DNA from: JBILCM01 sp044353165
GTDB taxonomy: Bacteria; Bacillota; Bacilli; Paenibacillales; YIM-B00363
Reading direction: 5' to 3'
DNA length: 7,850 nucleotides
Assembly: GCA_044353165.1 (NCBI GenBank)
Contig: JBILCM010000100.1
Span: forward strand, 1-7,850
A model generated the notes under the pieces. It was not told the origin of the DNA, searched no databases, and saw nothing but the letters and a program-made list of their open reading frames with translations. Position 1 is the stretch's first letter; every line of letters starts with the position of its first letter. Below, piece by piece: positions 1 through 5,644 of the stretch. The position numbers and the translations under genes are program-made.

Positions 1-656
1 GCTTCCGGAATAAACCCTTCAAGCGCTTCAATCATATTGGCCGGCGCTTGCGGATCTGCTCCGAACGTGGAGCCACAATCATGCAACAGGTAAATTTCTC
101 CACCTCTGAGTTTATCCAGCATGCGTTTGCGAATTTTCGCAGCACGGTGTGATTTTTTCCAATCGATGGCCATCATGGACCAGAGAACAATTTGCAGGTC
201 CGTGCGGCTCGCATAATCAAAAACATTCATTATACCCCACGGTGGGCGGTAAAATTGCGGCCTCTCTCCGGTGATTTGTTCGATAATGGCTGAAGTATCA
301 CGAATATGCTTAGAGACTGTTTTCGGATGCATGATCCAATTGCTACGATGCAAGTAATTATGAATGCCTATCGAATGGCCTTCTCGATACATGCGTCGCA
401 CAATATCAAGATGATCCTCAGCATGTTTGCCGACAATGAAGAAAGTGGCTTTCACATTGTAGATACGCAACAAATCCAAAAGTCGCGGTGTATAAACGGG
501 GTCTGGTCCGTCATCGAATGTTAAACAAATGTTGGTATGCGATATCCCGCGTTTGATTACACGAAAACCAAACATACGGCTAAACAAGGCGGGGATGAAT
601 GCGTAAATGGTAAAAAAATAAAACAGCCAAAGCATCACAGTCTGCACGCACTTCAT
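1..656 (-). CDS. Polysaccharide deacetylase (NodB domain), 3' end cut by window
   Basis: This frame is open from an ATG at 656 to the window edge (218 full codons), so the C-terminus is missing. Residues about 4-25 form a hydrophobic signal anchor, which implies a membrane-attached outer-face enzyme. The carbohydrate esterase 4 motifs appear in order: TFDDGPD (46-52; Asp48 would be the catalytic base and Asp49 a metal ligand), HSIGIH (94-99; the two metal His), RPPWG (137-141), IDW (164-166) and LLHD (190-193). The family removes N- or O-acetyl groups from peptidoglycan, chitin-like or other envelope glycans using a divalent metal; the substrate here cannot be read from sequence. AAGGA lies 7 nt before the ATG. 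A GTG at codon 4 sits 9 nt after GGAGG and is a possible alternative start. The gene follows mltG by 66 bp and has its own probable promoter. The family call is secure. Confidence 0.93.
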   Translation of the reverse strand, partial: MKCVQTVMLWLFYFFTIYAFIPALFSRMFGFRVIKRGISHTNICLTFDDGPDPVYTPRLLDLLRIYNVKATFFIVGKHAEDHLDIVRRMYREGHSIGIHNYLHRSNWIMHPKTVSKHIRDTSAIIEQITGERPQFYRPPWGIMNVFDYASRTDLQIVLWSMMAIDWKKSHRAAKIRKRMLDKLRGGEIYLLHDCGSTFGADPQAPANMIEALEGFIPE

Positions 657-680
657 CCTCCATTCCTTGATGTTTCGCCT

Positions 681-689
681 ATTATATCA
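681..689 (-). promoter_or_regulatory. Extended -10 promoter of the deacetylase gene
   Basis: The minus strand reads TGATATAAT here, a perfect TGnTATAAT extended -10. No good -35 hexamer lies 16-18 nt upstream, which extended -10 promoters tolerate. The predicted start is near 674, giving a leader of roughly 18 nt that contains the AAGGAATGGAGG ribosome binding region (657-668). This suggests the deacetylase can be transcribed separately from mltG. Inferred from sequence only. Confidence 0.5.
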
Positions 690-722
690 CCCGAACGTCA
701 CTTTCAGCTATGAACAATACAA

Positions 723-1760
723 TCAATTCGTTTTGCTTCGCTTAATATTTTTTAGGTGTTCCCCGTACGTCTTTGCAAAAAAATGTTCTCCTGTCCCGTC
801 TTTCTTCGTCACATAAAACAAGTGGTCGGTTGGCTCTGGATACAAAGCAGCGCGAATGGCTTCAAGCCCAGGGCTTGCGATCGGTCCTGGTGGGAGGCCA
901 GGATGTAGGTAGGTGTTGTATGGACTTTCAATTTGCAAATCTTTCTCGAAAAGTCGTGCTTTCGGTGCATCGAGTGCATATTGAACGGATGCATCAATTT
1001 GGAGATGCATCTTTTTTTTCAAGCGGTTGTAAATTACACCGGAGACAATCGGCCGTTCATGCATGGCAACAACTTCGCGTTCGATGAGTGAGGCGATGGT
1101 TAACATGTCGTGGAACGAAATTCCATGCTTCACAAGTTGCTTTTCCCAGTCTTGCGGCAATTGTTGCAACTTTCGGTCCAGCTCAACAATCATCCGTTCA
1201 ATGACTTGCTCCGCTTTGGCATCTTTGGGCATCTCATACGTTTCGGGGAACAAATACCCCTCCAGTCTCTCCTTATATATGGCTCCCTCAGGTATATCTC
1301 TAGCCCTTGTTTCGGAGAACCGGGTAGGATCAAGCAGTAACGATTCGAGTTCCGCCTTGGAATACCCCTCTTGTGACAACAATTCGATCGTTTGGCGGAT
1401 GGTAAATCCTTCAGGAACTGTAAAACGTAATGTTGCCTCTGCAACGACATCCCCTTCATTCAAACGTTGAATCACTTGTTGAATGTCCATACCCGGTGAC
1501 ATGGCATACGTGCCCGCTTGGAATCGAGAGCCCAAATTTTTAAATTTTAAGTAGGTTGAAAAAATAAATGCATTACGAATCATTCCTTGTTCTTCTAGTA
1601 TTTTAGCAATTTGCATTGAACTTGTTCCGGGTTCGATCGTAAACACGACTTCTTCCCCAGGTTTAGCAGGTTTGAGTTGCGCTAATACATACATGCCTGA
1701 TATCATCAGGACGATAACACAGACAAGTGTGCCAAGCAAAAGCCATTTGATCAGTCTCAC
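723..1760 (-). CDS. mltG: Endolytic peptidoglycan transglycosylase MltG (YceG-like)
   Basis: This 345-residue protein belongs to the YceG/MltG family, whose members cleave nascent glycan strands at the membrane and so set their length and release. Residues about 5-28 are one N-terminal membrane segment. Residues about 37-105 resemble the LysM-like subdomain of the family, and the catalytic domain follows. Glu227 in ASLIEREV aligns with the catalytic glutamate of E. coli MltG (ASIVEKE context). Other family hallmarks are GYLFPETY (168-175), GVIYNRL (241-247), LQIDASVQYAL (253-263) and the SPYNTYLHPGLPPGPI block (279-294). The start is GTG, preceded by AGGGGGGAG at about 5 nt. It is the counterpart of B. 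subtilis YrrL. A terminator lies 21 bp upstream and I see no clear private promoter, so expression may depend on read-through from the ireB-ruvX-yrzB group. Confidence 0.95.
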   Translation of the reverse strand: MRLIKWLLLGTLVCVIVLMISGMYVLAQLKPAKPGEEVVFTIEPGTSSMQIAKILEEQGMIRNAFIFSTYLKFKNLGSRFQAGTYAMSPGMDIQQVIQRLNEGDVVAEATLRFTVPEGFTIRQTIELLSQEGYSKAELESLLLDPTRFSETRARDIPEGAIYKERLEGYLFPETYEMPKDAKAEQVIERMIVELDRKLQQLPQDWEKQLVKHGISFHDMLTIASLIEREVVAMHERPIVSGVIYNRLKKKMHLQIDASVQYALDAPKARLFEKDLQIESPYNTYLHPGLPPGPIASPGLEAIRAALYPEPTDHLFYVTKKDGTGEHFFAKTYGEHLKNIKRSKTN

Positions 1761-1780
1761 CGGACTCCCCCCTGAAACAG

Positions 1781-1805
1781 GAAAAAGAGCGACATACCGT
1801 CGCTC
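1781..1805 (-). terminator. Intrinsic terminator between yrzB and mltG
   Basis: On the minus strand a perfect 7-bp stem, GAGCGAC/GTCGCTC (1805-1799 with 1793-1787), closes a 5-nt loop and is followed at once by TTTTTC. Flanking GGAAA upstream and TTTCC downstream could lengthen the stem. It sits 21 bp after the yrzB stop and 20 bp before the mltG start, so it probably reduces rather than abolishes mltG transcription. On the plus strand no T-run follows, so it is unidirectional. Confidence 0.75.
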
Positions 1806-1826
1806 GTCTTTCCGATCGTAAACCCC

Positions 1827-2120
1827 CTATGAATCTGACTTTTCCATTTCTTCTAGGAGGGTATTGAATGTTTCTTCAACGACGTTCCATTCCTCTTCAT
1901 CATCAATCGTGTAAAGCTTCAAATCTTCTTCTTCTTCTTCATACCGGAATGCATAAACTTCATCTGAATCCTCGTCTTCACTTTCCAAAGGGACCACCAT
2001 CATATATTTGCGGTCGGAACCTTCAACCTCAAATTTCATGATCACTTCAAATTCTTCTTCATTCCCATCCTCATCAGGGATGTAAATAATTTCCGGTTCC
2101 ATCTCTTCGTGCTCTGACAT
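1827..2120 (-). CDS. yrzB: DUF1292 acidic protein (YrzB family)
   Basis: This small, very acidic cytosolic protein (97 aa from the chosen start) matches the DUF1292 family by composition, by size and by its place directly after ruvX. The recognisable core is EIIYIPDEDGNEEEFEV followed by a beta-rich stretch (KYMMVVPLE) and a glutamate run (five Glu then DLKLYTI). The tail (WNVVEETFNTLLEE) looks helical. Its biochemical role is not established. I chose the ATG at 2118-2120 because AGAGGTGAG lies 4 nt upstream. An in-frame GTG at 2129 would start three codons earlier, but it lies inside that ribosome binding site and has no site of its own. The ruvX stop (TGA, 2128-2126) also lies within the binding site, so the two genes are probably translationally coupled. 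A terminator follows the stop. Confidence 0.9.
   Translation of the reverse strand: MSEHEEMEPEIIYIPDEDGNEEEFEVIMKFEVEGSDRKYMMVVPLESEDEDSDEVYAFRYEEEEEDLKLYTIDDEEEWNVVEETFNTLLEEMEKSDS
1925..1940 (-). repeat. GAA trinucleotide run coding five Glu in yrzB
   Basis: Five tandem GAA units plus one base (plus strand CTTCTTCTTCTTCTTC) encode the five-Glu run of the DUF1292 protein. Gain or loss of one unit keeps the frame and changes only the number of acidic residues. Confidence 0.7.
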
Positions 2121-2124
2121 TCCA

Positions 2125-2133
2125 CTCACCTCT
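2125..2133 (-). promoter_or_regulatory. Ribosome binding site deciding the yrzB start
   Basis: AGAGGTGAG on the minus strand lies 4 nt before the ATG at 2120. It overlaps the ruvX TGA stop and the upstream GTG (2129-2127), which therefore makes a poor start. A ribosome finishing ruvX would stand on this site. Confidence 0.6.
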
Positions 2134-2545
2134 TTATCGATTTGGCATCCATGTAATTTTGCAAAAGAAGAGCCGCTGCCATGCGATCCACAACTTCCTT
2201 ACGTTTTTTTCGACTCACATCGGCTTCAAGCAACGTTCGGGTTGCCGATACTGTCGTCAATCGCTCGTCCCACAAATGCACAGGGAGTTGCAAATTTTCT
2301 TTCAGCATCTGTGCGAATGCTTCCGCGATTTGACCGCGCGGACCTACCGAACCGTTCATGTTCTTGGGTAAACCTACAACCAGTTCCGAGACGTTCCATT
2401 CCTTTACCAATTGGATAAGGTCACGAATGACATGCGCATCACCTGAATTGCGCAACGTCGTAATGCCTTGTGCTGTGAGCATCAACTCATCACTAACAGC
2501 AATGCCAATGTGCCGATCACCGTAATCGATCCCCATCCACCGCAT
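2126..2545 (-). CDS. ruvX: YqgF/RuvX family RNase H-fold nuclease
   Basis: The 139-aa product is full length for the YqgF/RuvX family, known as putative pre-16S rRNA nucleases or Holliday junction resolvases with an RNase H fold. GIDYGDRHIGIAVSD (5-19) carries the first acidic residue, Asp7. VVGLPKNMNGS (56-66) is the central strand and loop. WDERLTT (92-98) holds Asp93/Glu94, and VVDRMAAALLLQ (118-129) supplies Asp120. All expected metal-binding acidic positions are present, so the enzyme looks intact. It is the counterpart of B. subtilis YrrK. The ATG lies 2 nt after the ireB TAA (TAACCATG) with no purine-rich binding site in front, so initiation is probably by coupling to ireB. A perfect hairpin encloses the junction. 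An in-frame ATG at codon 4 is a less likely start. The 3' end overlaps the yrzB ribosome binding site. Confidence 0.95.
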   Translation of the reverse strand: MRWMGIDYGDRHIGIAVSDELMLTAQGITTLRNSGDAHVIRDLIQLVKEWNVSELVVGLPKNMNGSVGPRGQIAEAFAQMLKENLQLPVHLWDERLTTVSATRTLLEADVSRKKRKEVVDRMAAALLLQNYMDAKSIKR

Positions 2546-2557
2546 GGTTAGCGGTGG
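2537..2557 (-). promoter_or_regulatory. Hairpin enclosing the ireB stop and ruvX start
   Basis: The minus strand reads CCACCGC-TAACCAT-GCGGTGG: a perfect 7-bp, GC-rich stem with a 7-nt loop. The loop holds the ireB TAA and the first two bases of the ruvX ATG; the G of the ATG is in the stem. No T-run follows, so it is not a terminator. A ribosome terminating on ireB would melt it, so I infer a role in translational coupling. Confidence 0.5.
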
Positions 2558-2808
2558 TGGTCAACGTAGAATCGCACGAGTTCTTCAATTAACTCGTCTC
2601 GTTCCCGTTTCCGAATCAGACTTCGCGCATTCTCGTGGCGAGGAATGTACGCAGGATCGCCAGACAATAAGTAACCAACGATCTGGTTAATAGGATTGTA
2701 CCCTTTCTCTTGAAGCGCATCATACACTGCAATCAATACTTCCTCTGCTGATGCTTCTTGTGAGTCGACCTGACGAAAGTATTTCATCGTTTGATCCATG
2801 GAATTCAT
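2548..2808 (-). CDS. ireB: IreB family regulatory phosphoprotein (YrzL, DUF965)
   Basis: This 86-aa protein matches the IreB/YrzL family (DUF965/UPF0297) in length, sequence and position between alaS and ruvX. Visible family features are an N-terminal MDQTMKYF (4-11) and the core EEVLIAVYDALQEKGYNPINQ (22-42). After these come IVGYLLSGDPAYIPRHENAR (43-62) and a basic/acidic helical end, RKRERDELIEELVRFYV. In Enterococcus faecalis, IreB is phosphorylated on N-terminal threonines by the PASTA kinase IreK and affects cephalosporin resistance. Thr7 here is the obvious candidate site. The ATG at 2808 is preceded by GGGGGTG at about 6 nt. It lies 41 bp downstream of alaS, with a tandem -10-like sequence between them, and 2 bp upstream of ruvX. 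Confidence 0.93.
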   Translation of the reverse strand: MNSMDQTMKYFRQVDSQEASAEEVLIAVYDALQEKGYNPINQIVGYLLSGDPAYIPRHENARSLIRKRERDELIEELVRFYVDHHR

Positions 2809-2834
2809 GCCGGCACCCCCGTTAGCGAGTGGAT

Positions 2835-2845
2835 ATTATATTATA
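2835..2845 (-). promoter_or_regulatory. Possible promoter of ireB-ruvX-yrzB (two overlapping -10 boxes)
   Basis: In the 41-bp gap after the alaS stop the minus strand reads TATAATATAAT, two perfect TATAAT hexamers sharing one base. The -35 positions at 17 nt (GGATTT, TTTCAT) are poor matches. Transcription would start near 2828, about 20 nt before the ireB ATG. There is no terminator after alaS, so read-through from alaS is equally possible. Confidence 0.35.
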
Positions 2846-2849
2846 TTCT

Positions 2850-5495
2850 TTATGTGGATGAAAAATCCTTTAAGGTATTGATTAAGATGTGCTCAATTTG
2901 CTGCAACGCTTCCGGTAATTTATGCGGTAATTTCCCACCAGCCTGCGCCATATCGGGTCTTCCGCCTCCGCCGCCACCACAAATGGCCGCAGCCTCCTTC
3001 ACAATTACACCCGCCGACACACCTTTCTTGACCCAATCCGGCGTGACCGCTGCGACAAGGTGTACTTTGTCACCAGCGCCTGAACCAAGGACGATAACGA
3101 CAGAATCAAGCTTCGCTTTTAATGTGTCTGCGATGCCCCGCAACGTATCCATATCAGCGCCTTTGATTTCACTTACCAACAAGGGGATATCACCTACGAG
3201 ACGCACCCGTTGTTCAAGCGATCCTGCCTCAAGCGCACCCATCTTGCCTCGTAACGCATCTATTTCTTTGGACGCCTCTTTCAATTGCTGTTGCAACGCT
3301 TCGATCCGTTTGGGCAATTCGACGGGGTTCGCTCTAAGCAACAACGCACCGTCTTGCAACAGCTGAAGCTGCGATTCAAGGTACAAGTAAGCTCCTTTGC
3401 CAGTGACCGCTTCGATTCGGCGAATACCAGAGCCAATACCATTCTCACTGACAATCTTGAAAAGACCAATTTGCGAAGTGTTCTGTACATGACATCCCCC
3501 GCAAAGTTCAACGCTATAACCTCCGACTTGCACTACGCGAACGACATCGCCATATTTTTCGCCGAAGAGAGCCATCGCACCGAGTTCTTTGGCATCATCA
3601 ATGGCCATCTGTTGAATCGTTAATGCTGTGCCAAGCCAAATTTGTTCATTGACGATCCGCTCAATACGAGCCAGTTCTTCGTCTTGGATAGGAGCGATGT
3701 GTGAGAAATCAAACCGCAACCGATCAGGTTCAACCAGTGATCCTGCTTGATTGACGTGTTCGCCCAACACCTCTTTTAGTGCTCTGTGCAACAAATGGGT
3801 AGCTGTATGATTCTTGATGATGGACTCGCGGGATGAGTTTTGGACTGCAGCTGTCACTTCATCGCCGACACGAAGTACGCCTTGTTCGAGCATAACATAA
3901 TGGATGTGTTGTCCGTGAGGCGCTTTGGCTAGTCGTTCAACTTGCGCTGTCATCCGATCATGCGATAGGGTCCCGGTATCGCTTACTTGACCTCCACTTT
4001 CTGCATAGAACGGCGTGCGGTCCAACAATACAGCGATTTTCTCTCCAGCGTTCACTTCATCTACCAAGACATCATGATGCACAATGGCGATGACTTTAGC
4101 AGTAGTTACCAACTCAGTATATCCAACAAACTCGCTTTTAGTCGCAAAATCGGCCAGTGCACCGCCTTGCACTTTCATGCTGCCAACGTCTTGCCTCGCG
4201 GCGCGAGCCCGTTCACGCTGTTGATCCATCGCGGTTTCGAATGCAACACGATCCACAATCATACCATGCTCCGCAGCATAATCTTCTGTCAAATCCAAGG
4301 GGAATCCGTATGTATCATACAGCTTGAATGCCTCCGCACCCGTGACAGTCGTTCGTTGTTCCGATCGAGCCGCATGGACAACAGCAGCCAAAATCGCAAG
4401 ACCCTCATTCAACGTTTCGTGAAAACGTTCCTCTTCCATACGAATCACACGCTCAATGAATTCACGCTTGCTCACAACCTCTGGATAATAAACACCCATA
4501 ATTTCGCCTACGACTGCGGTAAGTCCGTACATGAATGGTTTTTGCACACCTAGCGTGGCCTTTCCATAACGAACCGCTCGTCGTAACAGTCTGCGAATCA
4601 CATAACCGCGTCCTTCGTTGCTAGGCAACACACCGTCACCTACGGAAAACACGACTGTGCGAACATGGTCAGCGATGACTTTCAACGCGACATCCTTGTC
4701 CGGATCGATGCCATATCGGACACCTGCAATCGTTGCTGTGGCCTCGATAATTGGAAGAAACAGATCGGTATCAAAGTTCGAGTCTACATCTTGCAAAATC
4801 GAAGCAAAACGTTCTAACCCGGCGCCTGTATCAATATTCTTGTTCGGCAACGGCGTGTATGTACCATCTGCGTTGTGGTTAAATTGTGAGAACACAAGAT
4901 TCCAAACCTCTAGGAAGCGCTCATTCTCTCCGCCAGGAATACATTCTGGATCTGTAAGATCGCCGTATTTCGGTCCACGGTCATAGAAAATTTCCGTACA
5001 AGGACCGCATGGCCCCTCCCCAATATCCCAAAAATTGTCCTTTAATTTATAAATACGTGTTGCCGGGATACCCACGAGCTCGTTCCAATACTGGAAAGCT
5101 TCATCGTCATCCGGATGGATGGTCACAGACAGACGTTCTGGGTCAAATCCAATCCACTGTTTTGATGTCAGAAACTCCCACGCCCACAAAATGGCTTCTT
5201 TCTTAAAATAATCCCCGATCGAGAAATTGCCTAGCATCTCGAAGAATGTATGGTGGCGTCGCGTCTTTCCCACATTCTCGATGTCGTTGGTACGGATACA
5301 TTTTTGCGAATTGGCGATTCTCGGATTATCGGGCTTCACACGGCCGTCAAAATATGCTTTCAGCGGAGCCATACCAGCATTGATCCACAGAAGAGTCGGA
5401 TCGTTATGCGGTACCAAAGGCGCACTAGGTTCAATACGGTGTCCCTTGCTCTCAAAAAAATGCAGCCACTTGCTGCGAATGTCACTGGCTTTCAT
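2850..5495 (-). CDS. alaS: Alanine--tRNA ligase
   Basis: The 881-aa product is full length for bacterial AlaRS and charges tRNA-Ala with alanine in the cytosol. The class II aminoacylation core begins at the N-terminus: LLWINAGMAPLKAYF (35-49), TRRHHTFFEMLGNFS (78-92), and motif 3 GAGLERFASILQ (224-235). RGYVIRRLLRRAVRYG (296-311) belongs to the tRNA-recognition helices. The editing domain that clears Ser/Gly mischarging has both zinc-binding signatures, HTATH (563-567) and CGGCH (665-669), so proofreading should be intact. A coiled coil (about 724-757) leads to the C-terminal DHHA1-type C-Ala domain, with the six-glycine run at 840-845 and RPDMAQAGG. The ATG at 5495 is preceded by GGAG 10 nt upstream. 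It has its own promoter and a leader containing a terminator/antiterminator pair, which implies transcription attenuation. The orientation with ireB-ruvX-yrzB downstream is the usual Firmicutes arrangement. Confidence 0.98.
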   Translation of the reverse strand: MKASDIRSKWLHFFESKGHRIEPSAPLVPHNDPTLLWINAGMAPLKAYFDGRVKPDNPRIANSQKCIRTNDIENVGKTRRHHTFFEMLGNFSIGDYFKKEAILWAWEFLTSKQWIGFDPERLSVTIHPDDDEAFQYWNELVGIPATRIYKLKDNFWDIGEGPCGPCTEIFYDRGPKYGDLTDPECIPGGENERFLEVWNLVFSQFNHNADGTYTPLPNKNIDTGAGLERFASILQDVDSNFDTDLFLPIIEATATIAGVRYGIDPDKDVALKVIADHVRTVVFSVGDGVLPSNEGRGYVIRRLLRRAVRYGKATLGVQKPFMYGLTAVVGEIMGVYYPEVVSKREFIERVIRMEEERFHETLNEGLAILAAVVHAARSEQRTTVTGAEAFKLYDTYGFPLDLTEDYAAEHGMIVDRVAFETAMDQQRERARAARQDVGSMKVQGGALADFATKSEFVGYTELVTTAKVIAIVHHDVLVDEVNAGEKIAVLLDRTPFYAESGGQVSDTGTLSHDRMTAQVERLAKAPHGQHIHYVMLEQGVLRVGDEVTAAVQNSSRESIIKNHTATHLLHRALKEVLGEHVNQAGSLVEPDRLRFDFSHIAPIQDEELARIERIVNEQIWLGTALTIQQMAIDDAKELGAMALFGEKYGDVVRVVQVGGYSVELCGGCHVQNTSQIGLFKIVSENGIGSGIRRIEAVTGKGAYLYLESQLQLLQDGALLLRANPVELPKRIEALQQQLKEASKEIDALRGKMGALEAGSLEQRVRLVGDIPLLVSEIKGADMDTLRGIADTLKAKLDSVVIVLGSGAGDKVHLVAAVTPDWVKKGVSAGVIVKEAAAICGGGGGGRPDMAQAGGKLPHKLPEALQQIEHILINTLKDFSST

Positions 5496-5519
5496 CGGGA
5501 TTCAACTCCATGATAAAAT

Positions 5520-5545
5520 AAAAAACGTCCCTAATAACAGGGACG
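5520..5545 (-). terminator. Intrinsic terminator in the alaS leader
   Basis: On the minus strand CGTCCCT (5545-5539) and AGGGACG (5532-5526) form a 7-bp stem around the 6-nt loop GTTATT. TTTTTT (5525-5520) follows, then A and four more T. It lies 24 bp before the alaS ATG and downstream of the alaS promoter, so it must act as an attenuator for alaS. It also ends any transcript arriving from the upstream membrane-protein gene. Confidence 0.8.
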
Positions 5546-5598
5546 ACATCAAACCTCATCGCTATACAACCCTGGTTTAACGTGGACGAGCACATATT
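5520..5598 (-). promoter_or_regulatory. alaS leader with T-box-like antiterminator, lacking Stem I
   Basis: The roughly 79-nt leader can fold an antiterminator that excludes the terminator. CAGGG (5574-5570) pairs with CCCTG (5542-5538), and GCGA (5562-5559) pairs with TCGT (5546-5543, one G-U pair). A 7-nt bulge, TTGTATA (5569-5563), lies on the 5' side. This is the geometry of the T-box antiterminator. AGGGTTGTATAGCG matches the T-box consensus AGGGTGGNACCGCG (N read as T) at 11 of 14 positions. Two things do not fit a working T-box: the bulge lacks the TGG that pairs with the tRNA CCA end, and only about 25 nt precede it, too short for Stem I with a specifier loop. Many Firmicute alaS genes do have T-boxes, so a decayed or reduced one is plausible. 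The fold is mine by eye; function is inferred. Confidence 0.5.
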
Positions 5599-5604
5599 TT
5601 GTAT

Positions 5605-5634
5605 ATTATACCCATGGATGATTTCATTCGTCAA
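5605..5634 (-). promoter_or_regulatory. Sigma-A-type promoter of alaS
   Basis: The minus strand shows TTGACG (5634-5629), an 18-nt spacer and TATAAT (5610-5605): five of six and six of six matches to the vegetative consensus. Transcription should begin near 5598, which makes the alaS untranslated leader about 100 nt. It starts 10 bp after the stop of the upstream membrane-protein gene. Confidence 0.75.
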
Positions 5635-5644
5635 ATACAATAGA

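Noticed and set aside
657..722. Terminator between mltG and the deacetylase gene
   Set aside because: No stem of useful length with a T-run is visible; mltG transcripts may continue into the deacetylase gene.
773..1470. Plus-strand open frames opposite mltG
   Set aside because: The minus-strand frame encodes an intact MltG with family motifs throughout; the plus-strand frames are mirror artefacts.
1787..1805. The yrzB-mltG hairpin as a bidirectional terminator
   Set aside because: On the plus strand it is followed by GTCTTTCC, not a T-tract, and no plus-strand gene is present.
2791..3366. 191-codon plus-strand open frame opposite the end of alaS
   Set aside because: It is antisense to conserved alaS coding sequence, its composition (Cys/Ser/Pro-rich) is typical of a shadow frame, and it has no convincing ribosome binding site.
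3987..4553. 188-codon plus-strand open frame opposite alaS
   Set aside because: It overlaps fully with the conserved alaS reading frame and resembles no family I recognise.
5482..5595. Possible leader peptide starting ATGTGCTCG, running through the attenuator and overlapping the alaS start
   Set aside because: There is no ribosome binding site before its ATG, no run of alanine codons, and it passes out of frame into alaS. RNA-based attenuation explains the leader better.
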